From Mesobacillus sp. S13 (GTDB lineage: Bacteria > Bacillota > Bacilli > Bacillales > Cytobacillaceae), in contig NZ_CP084622.1 in NCBI RefSeq assembly GCF_020422885.1, forward strand, positions 1,259,001-1,323,000: a stretch of DNA of 64,000 nucleotides, read 5' to 3'. Both the position numbers and the translations under genes were made by a program. The notes under the pieces were generated by a model that saw only the letters and a program-made list of their open reading frames with translations, had not been told where the DNA came from and made no database searches. The first letter of the stretch is position 1. Each line of letters begins with the position of its first letter. Below, in pieces: positions 54,519-62,868 of the stretch.

Positions 54519-55259
54519 ATGAGATTGAAAGATAAAGTAGCGATTATTACAGGGGCAGCGAACGGAATCGGGCTCGCTGCAGCTAAAACTTTTGCCAGTG
54601 AAGGCGCAAAGGTTGCCATGGCGGACTTTGACGAGGAGACAGGATCCAAACGTGCGGCAGAACTTTCAGCAGAAGGCCATGACGTTGTATTTTTCCAGGT
54701 GAATGTCGCCGACAGATCCAGTGTGGATTCGCTGGTCCAAAATGTTCTTGGCCATTTTGGCAAAATTGACATTTTAATAAATAATGCAGGCATCACCAGG
54801 GATGGAATGCTGCATAAGCTTGCGGCCGAGGACTTTCAGAAAGTCGTTGATGTCAACCTGACGGGTGTATTCAATTGTGCCCAGGCGGTTGTTCCGGCAA
54901 TGGTCCAGCAAGGTTCAGGCAGAATCATCAATACATCCTCCGTTTCCGGCATATACGGCAATGTAGGCCAGACAAACTACGCAGCCACCAAAGCAGGAGT
55001 CGTTGGGATGACGAAAACATGGGCGAAGGAACTCGGCCGCAAAGGAATCAATGTCAATGCAGTCGCTCCGGGATTCATCGAAACAGGGATGACCGCTGCG
55101 GTGCCGGACAAGGTGATTGAACAAATGAAAATGCTCGTTCCGCTGGGAAGGTTTGGTTTGCCAGAGGACATCGCACATGCCTACTTATTCCTCGCCTCAG
55201 ACGAGTCAAAATATGTTAACGGCACCACCCTCCATGTCGATGGCGGGATCATGATGTAA
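54519..55259 (+). CDS. SDR-family 3-oxoacyl reductase (FabG/PhaB-like)
   Basis: A 246-residue NADPH- or NADH-dependent reductase: TGAANGIG (residues 11-18), NNAG (88-91), catalytic Ser141, Tyr154 and Lys158 (YAATK), and the C-terminal YVNGTTLHVDGGI. It is 12 bp after the hydrolase. Following a KAS III-like enzyme, it may reduce the 3-oxo compound made by that enzyme, or run the reverse in catabolism. Confidence 0.88.
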   Translation: MRLKDKVAIITGAANGIGLAAAKTFASEGAKVAMADFDEETGSKRAAELSAEGHDVVFFQVNVADRSSVDSLVQNVLGHFGKIDILINNAGITRDGMLHKLAAEDFQKVVDVNLTGVFNCAQAVVPAMVQQGSGRIINTSSVSGIYGNVGQTNYAATKAGVVGMTKTWAKELGRKGINVNAVAPGFIETGMTAAVPDKVIEQMKMLVPLGRFGLPEDIAHAYLFLASDESKYVNGTTLHVDGGIMM

Positions 55260-55263
55260 GAAT

Positions 55264-55311
55264 AAAAAGCGCAAGCGCCTCGTCCAGCCCCGACAAGCGC
55301 TGGAGCTGGAT
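55264..55311 (-). repeat. Dispersed cruciform repeat, short copy 2 (inverted)
   Basis: The reverse complement of the short form at 2412: core CTCCAGCGCTTGTCGGGGCTG and the GGCGCTTGCGCTTTTT end. It lies directly after the SDR gene. Confidence 0.8.
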
Positions 55312-55318
55312 CACGATA

Positions 55319-55348
55319 AAAAGCGCACTTGCTGCGCTTCTTTATTTT
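55319..55348 (+). terminator. Terminator after the SDR gene
   Basis: AAGCGCA pairs with TGCGCTT around five bases, followed by CTTTATTTT. Confidence 0.7.
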
Positions 55349-55360
55349 GGGTTGGAAAGG

Positions 55361-55670
55361 TAACGGGGATTATAATTCCTTCAACAGGGATTAAATGTGT
55401 CTCAACGGGGATTAAAGCTACGGCAAAGGGGATTAATATGGCTTTAACGAGGAATAAATGCTGCAACCGTTAAATAATTTATCCCAACCGTTTAATAATT
55501 TGAGTCAACCGTTAAAATAAATCCAGTAACCGTGAAAATCCTCCCAACTGGTATTAATGCCGATCTAACTGGTATTAAAACTGTCCTAACTGGTAGTAAT
55601 ATGGGCGCAACTGGAATTAAAACCTTCTCAACTGGCATTAAATCTCCCATAACTGGTATTAAACCTAACT
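55361..55670. repeat. 21-bp tandem array, about 15 units in three sub-blocks
   Basis: A strict 21-bp period holds with three shortened units (18-19 bp). A core YAACnGGnATTAAA alternates with seven to eight variable bases. Block 1 (55361-55463) uses CAACGGGGATTAA, block 2 (55464-55544) CAACCGTTTAATAA and block 3 (55545-55670) CAACTGGTATTAA. The array fills most of the 554-bp gap before the 111-residue gene, where no other gene is seen. Confidence 0.9.
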
Positions 55671-55813
55671 GATCCCATGCACTTGGCCAAGCTCACACTA
55701 AAAACCGGATAATAAAATGTTCATCTCCCTTTTTGAGTTCACCGATATTCACTTTATGGTTAATTTCCCTCCAAAAGTGGTAAATGGTATTAAAAAAGGA
55801 TGAGGTGCTGTTC

Positions 55814-56149
55814 ATGGAAGAAACAAAGCAGAAGTACTACTTTAATATAGAAAGCGGCGAGGTGCTCGACACGCCAGCTGAACCTGAGGGCCATTTATTC
55901 ACGTTGTTTGCAACCGGTGAGGAAATCAAGGATTTGCGGGAGTATCTCACCGAGAACTATAAAGCGGATTGGGCCACTTACGGGAATTCCCACCTTCACC
56001 CTTTTACAGATCCAGACCGTGAGCATGCGGATTATGACTTTGCGATGAAGGAAATTTACGCGATGGTCTACAAACTGGGTGATGCCGAAGCAAGGAATCA
56101 TGTGAAAAGTATGGAGATCTTTACAGAAGACGAGTTGAAGGGTATATAA
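55814..56149 (+). CDS. Small conserved protein in the acyl-CoA cluster, unknown
   Basis: A 111-residue acidic soluble protein starting MEETKQKYYFNIESGEVLDTP with a HPFTDPDREHADYDF stretch. GAGGTG lies six bases before the ATG at 55814; the frame extends upstream without a site. I do not recognise its family with certainty. It sits between the SDR and acyl-CoA synthetase genes and has its own terminator. Confidence 0.7.
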   Translation: MEETKQKYYFNIESGEVLDTPAEPEGHLFTLFATGEEIKDLREYLTENYKADWATYGNSHLHPFTDPDREHADYDFAMKEIYAMVYKLGDAEARNHVKSMEIFTEDELKGI

Positions 56150-56156
56150 ACTTTTG

Positions 56157-56186
56157 ACACCATGGCGGATGCTGTGGTGTTTTTTG
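56157..56186 (+). terminator. Terminator before the acyl-CoA synthetase promoter
   Basis: ACACCA pairs with TGGTGT around a 12-base loop, followed by six T. The activator box of the next gene begins five bases later. Confidence 0.7.
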
Positions 56187-56190
56187 TTGA

Positions 56191-56223
56191 TGTAACTATC
56201 CTGTAACTCCCATCTCCTAAAAT
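56191..56223 (+). promoter_or_regulatory. SARP/BTAD-type activator box and -10, acyl-CoA synthetase promoter
   Basis: TGTAACT at 56191-56197 and again at 56202-56208 (11-bp pitch), nine bases, then TAAAAT as -10. Heptamers and both spacings are the same as at 47294-47326. The box lies 34 bp before the GTG start. Confidence 0.7.
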
Positions 56224-56256
56224 GAATTCATCAAGACAAGAGAAGGAGAGATTGCG

Positions 56257-57768
56257 GTGAGGTGGGAGCTCGACTGGCTTGGATCGAGAGCGGGATTGAC
56301 ACCGGATGCAGTTGCGATTGCCGATGCAGGGACGGATCAGGAGTGGTCATACAGGGAAGTCAATGATCGGGCTAAAGCAATCGCGGTGTGGCTAGGTGAA
56401 AAGGGTGTCAAAAAAGGAGACAGGGTTGCGCTGCTTGCGCCGAACGGAATCAGTTACTTTGATTTGCTGTTTGCCTGCGGGAAGATTGGCGCCATTTTTG
56501 TGCCGCTGAACTGGAGGCTGTCCCTCGATGAGTTGGCATATATAATAAAGGACTGTGAGCCCAGGCTGCTGGCGTTCCATTCCAATTTTACAAAAGAAGT
56601 GACGATGATTTGGGATGAAGAAGACCGTTGCATTCAAATCAATGGTTCACGATACGGGCAGTTGCTTGACGTAACAGTTGGCCAGCTGGATGCAGAAAAA
56701 GTGGCGGAAGAAGATCCGCTGGCGATGATTTATACAGGAGGGACGACCGGAAAGCCAAAAGGAGCGGTTTTGTCACATCGCGCCATCATTTGGAACAGCA
56801 TTTCGACGATCGCCAGCTGGAATCTGACGAATGAAGACAGAACGGTGACATATTTACCATTATTCCATACGGGAGGATTGAACGCCCTTTCCATTCCAAT
56901 CCTGATGGCCGGAGGCACCGTCGTCCTGGCCAATGATTTCACACCTGAAAGTGCCATTAGGAACTTAATCGAGCATAGTTGCACAATCGTCCTGTTTGTA
57001 CCGACAATGCATCATATGTTAGTGAAATCCGATCTTTTCCAGAAGACGGAATTTGAGGATTTAAAGCTGTTTTTATCAGGAGGTGCGCCGTGCCCGCTTG
57101 AAATTTATGAAGCATACAAACAGAAAGGCATCGCCTTCAAGGAGGGGTATGGACTGACAGAGGCCGGCCCGAATAATTTTTACATAGATCCTTCAGAGGC
57201 AGATGTAAAAAGGGGCTCAGTCGGTAAGCCAATGCTTTTCCATAATATCAGGATCCTGGATGAAACCGGTATAGAGGTCAGAGAGGATATGGTCGGTGAA
57301 CTCGTCATTCAAGGGAATCATGCATTTTCTTATTACTGGAAAAATAAAAACGCGACCGAAGACACCTTGAAGGACGGCTGGCTCCATACAGGTGACCTGG
57401 CGAAGAGGGATAAAGATGGATATTACTACATTGTCGGCAGGAAAAAAGAGATGATCATCACAGGCGGTGAAAATGTATTTCCACTCGAGATCGAACACTG
57501 GCTTTGCTCACATCCATCCATCCAGGAGGCGGCGGTCATCGGGGTGGCAGATGATAAATGGGGTGAAGTAGTAACGTCCTATATTGTCCTTGAAGAAGGA
57601 GCAGCTTTATCTGAAGGGGATGTTAAGCAATATTGCAAACAAAAACTCGGCAGCTATAAAGTCCCTAAAAACATTTATTTTATCAGTCAAATGCCGAAAA
57701 CACATGTCGGGAAAATCGACAAGAAACTGTTGAAGGAAATGGCAAGTAAAAAGAAGCCAGTCAGCTGA
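56257..57768 (+). CDS. AMP-forming acyl-CoA synthetase
   Basis: A 503-residue ANL-superfamily ligase that activates a carboxylic acid to its CoA ester. P-loop [16 protein letters not shown] (about 155-170), KEGYGLTEAGPN, hinge HTGDLAKRDKDGYY, and the catalytic lysine in KTHVGKIDKK. The start is GTG after AAGGAGAG. B. subtilis has the ligase yhfT in this part of the chromosome, but I cannot claim orthology. It is under the same activator-type promoter as the importer, so it likely activates the imported acid. Confidence 0.88.
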   Translation: MRWELDWLGSRAGLTPDAVAIADAGTDQEWSYREVNDRAKAIAVWLGEKGVKKGDRVALLAPNGISYFDLLFACGKIGAIFVPLNWRLSLDELAYIIKDCEPRLLAFHSNFTKEVTMIWDEEDRCIQINGSRYGQLLDVTVGQLDAEKVAEEDPLAMIYTGGTTGKPKGAVLSHRAIIWNSISTIASWNLTNEDRTVTYLPLFHTGGLNALSIPILMAGGTVVLANDFTPESAIRNLIEHSCTIVLFVPTMHHMLVKSDLFQKTEFEDLKLFLSGGAPCPLEIYEAYKQKGIAFKEGYGLTEAGPNNFYIDPSEADVKRGSVGKPMLFHNIRILDETGIEVREDMVGELVIQGNHAFSYYWKNKNATEDTLKDGWLHTGDLAKRDKDGYYYIVGRKKEMIITGGENVFPLEIEHWLCSHPSIQEAAVIGVADDKWGEVVTSYIVLEEGAALSEGDVKQYCKQKLGSYKVPKNIYFISQMPKTHVGKIDKKLLKEMASKKKPVS

Positions 57769-57896
57769 AATATAATGTGATTTTAAGGAATAAACAGCCA
57801 TGAGTCATAAATATATCAGGATACTAAGGAATAAGTGACCACAATTACGGAATATATCAATTTTTCAAGTTCAGGGAAAAGTTTACTTACCAAAAA

Positions 57897-57941
57897 CATA
57901 AAAAAGGCATTTCAGCCAGCGTTCGCTGACTGGAGTGCCTT
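57897..57941 (-). terminator. Terminator overlapping the MFS gene end
   Basis: On the minus strand a GGCA...TGCC hairpin with inner CAGTCAGCG/CGCTGGCTG arms is followed by seven T. The stem includes the last codons and stop of the MFS gene. Confidence 0.8.
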
Positions 57942-59066
57942 TTTTTGAATCAAAATGCAAATCACTATATTAAGAAAGAAGAATGAAGATAACAGAATCA
58001 TCACTCCGCTGAATGGCAACAGGGCTGCAACTGGCGGAGCGAGGCTAGCTCCTGTCAGCAGGATAAAAGAATAAAGTGACAACGCTTTGGCACGCTGGCT
58101 GCTCCCGTAAAACCCAATCAAGGTAATGACGGTCGGGATCACCAGTGAAATCGAAGAAACAAAAAAGATGGAGAAGATGATCAGTGCTCCGGTAGAATGA
58201 AAGAAAAGCAGCAGGAAGGCGCTTATAGACCCAATGGCCAAACCAAACATCATTGTGCGCAGCTCTCCCCAGCGATCGATCAGTTTGCCTGTGAAAAGGG
58301 AAAGGGAAGCGCCGATCAAACCAACAAGCCGGATCATCAGCAGGTCTGATTCAGGACCATCAAAAAAGCGGCCAATACCATCATAGAAGGCAATTATCGC
58401 AAATAACAGCGAAAAAGTAATCATATAGCATTTCATCAAAACAGGCTCTTTTAACAATTGAAAAAAGCTTTTCCATACAGGCTTGCTTTCCGTCGTTTGG
58501 GTCGGTGATTCTTTCAACAGGAAAAATGCAGCTGAAAATAGAATGAAATAGACTGTCGAGAAGAAGTAGAAAACGCTGTTCCAGGAAAAAACATCTGCTA
58601 AGAAGGCACTGGCAACCTGACCAAAGATCCCGGCGATTAAGAATCCTGTATTAATCAGCACAACCAGGATCGTTCTTTGCCGAAAATTGAATACATCATA
58701 GGAGTAGGCAAATGCAACAGAAGCGAAAGTAGCAAGCGTGATTCCCTGCAGTGAGCGGGCAAACCACAAAGTGAGGGATCCGGCAGAGAATCCGACTGCC
58801 AGTGTCGTCAAAGCAGAGGCCAAAAGCCCGAACACAAGAATTTTTCGTCTGCCTGTGATATCGGAAATCGGTCCGAATGACAGTAGTCCGCAGGCATAGA
58901 AGAAAGTGAACAGACCTCCTGCGAGGACTACGTGGGATTCAGCGATTAACAAGTCATCTGCCAGGACCGAATAAATTGGAATCAATGTATAGATATTGCT
59001 TGCGACCATGATGGCACAAAGTGTCAGAAGAATGGAAGCCTTTTTAAAAAAGGACATGGATTTCAT
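57912..59066 (-). CDS. Major facilitator superfamily transporter
   Basis: A 384-residue MFS protein with about 12 helices. The loop 2-3 signature is GPISDITGRRKILVFG, with a related GKLIDRWGELRTMMFG in the second half. The ATG at 59066 follows AGGTGA; the frame is open far upstream, but that part reads through AT-rich non-coding-like DNA. Substrate unknown; drug or metabolite export is the usual guess. It is a single gene, opposite to its neighbours. Confidence 0.85.
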   Translation of the reverse strand: MKSMSFFKKASILLTLCAIMVASNIYTLIPIYSVLADDLLIAESHVVLAGGLFTFFYACGLLSFGPISDITGRRKILVFGLLASALTTLAVGFSAGSLTLWFARSLQGITLATFASVAFAYSYDVFNFRQRTILVVLINTGFLIAGIFGQVASAFLADVFSWNSVFYFFSTVYFILFSAAFFLLKESPTQTTESKPVWKSFFQLLKEPVLMKCYMITFSLLFAIIAFYDGIGRFFDGPESDLLMIRLVGLIGASLSLFTGKLIDRWGELRTMMFGLAIGSISAFLLLFFHSTGALIIFSIFFVSSISLVIPTVITLIGFYGSSQRAKALSLYSFILLTGASLAPPVAALLPFSGVMILLSSFFFLNIVICILIQKKALQSANAG

Positions 59067-59170
59067 GTATATCACCTGCCACCACCAACATATGCAGGCA
59101 CCACAGTTTTTGCAGGTTGTTTGGGAAAAATTAACGGGCTTCCTGCTTCCAAAATGGTCCGCAAAAAAGG

Positions 59171-59176
59171 TATAAT
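59171..59176 (+). promoter_or_regulatory. Likely -10 of addB
   Basis: A consensus TATAAT, 117 bp before the addB start. No clear -35 stands 16-18 bp upstream. Confidence 0.45.
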
Positions 59177-59209
59177 GAAAGATATATAGAACAATCGTTT
59201 GGTATGTAC

Positions 59210-59237
59210 AAGGCGCATGAAAAGGAAGCGCCTTTTT
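59210..59237 (+). terminator. Intrinsic terminator in the addB leader
   Basis: AAGGCGC pairs with GCGCCTT around an 11-base loop, then TTTTT, on the addB strand only. It lies about 30 bases after the predicted RNA start and 56 bases before the gene, so it is a candidate attenuator. Confidence 0.55.
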
Positions 59238-59292
59238 CAATTTTCAAAGTGATATATGAGATAGATATTTTAAGAGAGAAAGGGGTAGTAAG

Positions 59293-62200
59293 ATGTCTGT
59301 ACGTTTAGTACTGGGGCGCTCGGGAAGCGGCAAGACCGAGATGATCATTAATGAAATCAAGGACAGGCTCATCGCAGACCCGCAGGGGGCCCCGATTGCT
59401 TATCTAGTCCCTGAACAAATGTCATTCCTTTCCGAATACAGATTGTCCACTGACCCTGAGCTTGGGGGAATGATCAGGGCGCAGGTTTTCAGCTTTCCGC
59501 GCCTTGCATGGAGAATCCTGCAGGAAACGGGCGGATACACTCGCCAGCATTTGGACAGCGTCGGGATCAGCATGATGATCCGAAAAATCATTGAGGACAA
59601 AAAAGACGAGCTGAAAATCTTCCAGAAGGCAGCGGATAAGAATGGTTTTGTCCAGCAGATGGAGCAGATGCTGATCGAATTCAAGCGCTATGCGATCAAT
59701 CCGGAAGAGCTCACTGGAAAAATGGAGGCAAGCGCCGCAGGGAATAAAGCCCTGAAGGACAAAATCCATGATCTTGATCTAGTGTATCGACAATTTGAAG
59801 ACGAATTATTCGGCAAATATATAGATTCAGAGGATTATTTCAAACTGCTGGCAGAGAAAATCCCGGCCTCGCAATACCTTCAAAATGCAGAAGTATACAT
59901 CGATGGTTTCTACAGTTTCACGCCTCTTGAATTGATGATCATTGACCAGCTTATGAGTACTTGTAAAAGGGTGACCATCGCGCTGCCGGTCGACAAGGGT
60001 TTTAAAAATGAAATGCCTGATGAACTGCATTTATTCAGGGTAACAGGTGAAACCTGCTCAACATTGTATGACATGATAAAAGCAAATGGCCACGATCTGG
60101 AAGAAGAAATCGTATTGACGGAACAGAGGCGCTGGCAGGATGAATCGCTAAAGCATCTTGAAAGGGAATTCGATTCCAGGCCTGCCGTTAAATATAACGG
60201 TGAAGCCGCGATCCATATTGCACAGGCTGCCAACAGAAGGGCAGAACTGGAAGGCGTTGCCCGCAGGATCCTTGGGCTGGCAAGGGATAATGGCTACCGT
60301 TATCGCGATATAGCCGTACTGATGCGAGGCAGCGAATACCGAGAAGTACTTGAAACGATTTTTGACGACTATGGCCTGCCATACTTTATCGACCAGAAGC
60401 GGAATATGCTTCATCATCCATTGATTGAGCTAGTCCGTTCCAGTCTTGAAACGGTATTGGGGAACTGGCGGTATGAACCGATTTTCCGTGCGGTAAAAAC
60501 GGATTTGCTGTTCCCGGACGGTGTGAATCTGAACAAGATGCGCGAACAGATGGATGTGCTGGAAAACTATGTGCTTGCATATGGCATCCAGGGAGATAAA
60601 TGGACGAAAAAAGAACGATGGAAATACCGGAGAATACGCGGCCTGGAGTATGACGGAGTGGCCCAGACAGATATAGAAAAAAAGACAGAGCAGGAACTGA
60701 ATGACCTGAGGCTGCTGATTACATCTCCGCTGCTGCGGATGGCCCGCCGCCTGAAGCGAGCAGATACGGGAAGGAAGCTTGCGGAAGCAGTCTATCTGTT
60801 CATGGAAGAACTCGATATTCCGGCGAAGCTTGAAGCATGGAGAATGGGTGCTGAACAGGAAGGCAGGCTGGTAGAAGCGAGGGAGCATGAGCAAGCCTGG
60901 AACGCAGTGGTCAATCTTCTTGACCAGTTCGTCGAGATGCTTGGTGATACGAAAGTAGCGCCAAAACAATTCGTTTCCATTCTTGATGCCGGTTTTGAAT
61001 CACTAAGATTCTCCCTGATTCCTCCTGCAATCGATCAAATACTGATTGCCGATCTTGAAAAGACGCGGCTTGCTGATGTCAAGGTTGCATTCGTCATCGG
61101 CGTCAATGAAGGTGTCCTTCCTGCGAAGATAACAGAGGAAGGGATTTTTGCGGATGATGACCGCGAGCTTCTTCAGTCGAAGGGGATAAAACTTGCTCCA
61201 AGCAGCCGCACCAAGCTTCTGGACGAAAACTTTATTGCCTACAAGGCATTTGTGACACCATCGGAACAACTCTATATCAGTTATCCGATAGCCAATGAAG
61301 AAGGGAAAGCTCTGATGCCATCTTCATTCATCAAGAGAATTTCGGATCTTTTCCCTGAACATCAAACGCTTTTCTACCTGCCGGATCCATCTGAGTTGCC
61401 GGAGGAAGAGCAATTAAAATATGCAGCTGGTGAAAACGTTGCTCTATCCTATTTGACATCACAGCTTCAATTGAAAAAGCGTAATTATCCTGTCTATGAT
61501 TTTTGGTGGGATGTGTACGATTATTATATAAAGAGTCATCAATGGGGAGATAGAGCACGCCAGGTTCTTTCCAGCTTATTTTACGAAAATAGGACGAAGC
61601 AGCTATCGGAATCCATCACCAAGGAGCTTTATGGTGAAGAAATTCAGGGAAGCGTTTCAAGGATGGAGCTGTTCAACAGCTGTCCATTCTCACATTATGT
61701 CCAGCATGGCCTGAAGCTGCGCGACCGTCAGATCTTCCGGCTTGAGGCGCCTGACATCGGGGATCTGTTCCACGCTGCACTGAAGGAAATTGCCGAGACC
61801 GTCATGCAGCAAAACCTTAGCTGGGCCCAGCTGACAAGAGCCCAGGCTGAACAACTGGCAAGGGATGCAGTCCAAAAGCTGGCTCCTAAACTGCAGAATG
61901 AGATCTTGATGAGTTCGAACAGGCATCATTATATCAGGCAGAAGCTGCAGAATATCATCAGCCGCGCATCGCTCGTATTAAGTGAGCATGCGAAGGTCAG
62001 CGGATTTTCACCAGTAGGCTTGGAACTTGGCTTCGGCCGACAGGGAAAACTGCCGCCGCTTGCTTTTTCGCTTAAAAATGGGACAAAAATGGAGCTCATG
62101 GGCCGGATTGACCGCGTAGATAAAGCAGAAGATGATAAGGGCGTGTACTTGAGGGTCGTTGATTATAAATCGAGCGTGAAGGATGTCAATTTGACTGAGG

Positions 62201-62868
62201 TTTATTATGGTGTGGCCCTGCAGATGCTTACCTACCTGGATATCATCATCACTCATTCGCCAATGTTGGTTGGCAAGGCTGCTGACCCGGCTGGAGTTCT
62301 GTATTTCCATGTCCATAATCCTATTGTCAACGCATCGAAAATGCTGACTCTTGATGAAATCGAAGAGGAAATCCTCAAACGTTTTAAAATGAATGGATTG
62401 CTCCTCGGCGATGAAAATGTCATCAGAATGATGGACAAGGGGCTTGATACAGGAAGCTCACAGATTATTTCCGCAGGTTTTAAAAAGGATGGAAGCCTGC
62501 TGAAAAGCTCAAAAGTGGCCAGCAAGGAAGACTTTGACCATTTGCGGCAATTCGTCCGCCACAAATATGTAGAGACCGGAAATAGGATTGTCAGCGGAAT
62601 TGTCGATGTGGCGCCGTATAAGCTAAAGGACAGGGCTCCATGTACATTCTGTTCTTTCAAGCCGGTCTGCCAGTTTGACCAGGCCGTGGAATCGAATGAT
62701 TTCAGGAAGCTTCCGGTCATAAAAAAAGAAGACTTGCTGGCGTCGCTCCGTCAGGATCAAAAGATGACAGCAAACGATGGCTTGCCTGGAGCAAATGATC
62801 GGTTAGAAGAAATCAGGAAACTGGATATTCTAGCATCAATCGGAGAGGAGGAAGAGGATCTTGGCTAA
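59293..62868 (+). CDS. addB: ATP-dependent nuclease/helicase subunit AddB
   Basis: AddB, with AddA, processes double-strand DNA ends for recombination and recognises Chi. The 1191 residues begin with a P-loop, GRSGSGKTE. The C-terminal nuclease domain has GRIDRVD and VVDYKSS (Asp957, Lys959). The four cysteines of the [4Fe-4S] cluster are present: Cys797 (NSCPFSHY) and Cys1117, Cys1120 and Cys1126 (CTFCSFKPVC). The ATG follows AGAAAGGGG. The addA start overlaps its last eight bases. Confidence 0.97.
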   Translation: MSVRLVLGRSGSGKTEMIINEIKDRLIADPQGAPIAYLVPEQMSFLSEYRLSTDPELGGMIRAQVFSFPRLAWRILQETGGYTRQHLDSVGISMMIRKIIEDKKDELKIFQKAADKNGFVQQMEQMLIEFKRYAINPEELTGKMEASAAGNKALKDKIHDLDLVYRQFEDELFGKYIDSEDYFKLLAEKIPASQYLQNAEVYIDGFYSFTPLELMIIDQLMSTCKRVTIALPVDKGFKNEMPDELHLFRVTGETCSTLYDMIKANGHDLEEEIVLTEQRRWQDESLKHLEREFDSRPAVKYNGEAAIHIAQAANRRAELEGVARRILGLARDNGYRYRDIAVLMRGSEYREVLETIFDDYGLPYFIDQKRNMLHHPLIELVRSSLETVLGNWRYEPIFRAVKTDLLFPDGVNLNKMREQMDVLENYVLAYGIQGDKWTKKERWKYRRIRGLEYDGVAQTDIEKKTEQELNDLRLLITSPLLRMARRLKRADTGRKLAEAVYLFMEELDIPAKLEAWRMGAEQEGRLVEAREHEQAWNAVVNLLDQFVEMLGDTKVAPKQFVSILDAGFESLRFSLIPPAIDQILIADLEKTRLADVKVAFVIGVNEGVLPAKITEEGIFADDDRELLQSKGIKLAPSSRTKLLDENFIAYKAFVTPSEQLYISYPIANEEGKALMPSSFIKRISDLFPEHQTLFYLPDPSELPEEEQLKYAAGENVALSYLTSQLQLKKRNYPVYDFWWDVYDYYIKSHQWGDRARQVLSSLFYENRTKQLSESITKELYGEEIQGSVSRMELFNSCPFSHYVQHGLKLRDRQIFRLEAPDIGDLFHAALKEIAETVMQQNLSWAQLTRAQAEQLARDAVQKLAPKLQNEILMSSNRHHYIRQKLQNIISRASLVLSEHAKVSGFSPVGLELGFGRQGKLPPLAFSLKNGTKMELMGRIDRVDKAEDDKGVYLRVVDYKSSVKDVNLTEVYYGVALQMLTYLDIIITHSPMLVGKAADPAGVLYFHVHNPIVNASKMLTLDEIEEEILKRFKMNGLLLGDENVIRMMDKGLDTGSSQIISAGFKKDGSLLKSSKVASKEDFDHLRQFVRHKYVETGNRIVSGIVDVAPYKLKDRAPCTFCSFKPVCQFDQAVESNDFRKLPVIKKEDLLASLRQDQKMTANDGLPGANDRLEEIRKLDILASIGEEEEDLG

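Noticed and set aside
55361..55670. CRISPR-like array because of conserved cores and variable spacers
   Set aside because: Unit length of 21 bp and spacers of 7-8 bp are far too short, and cores vary in blocks; no cas genes.
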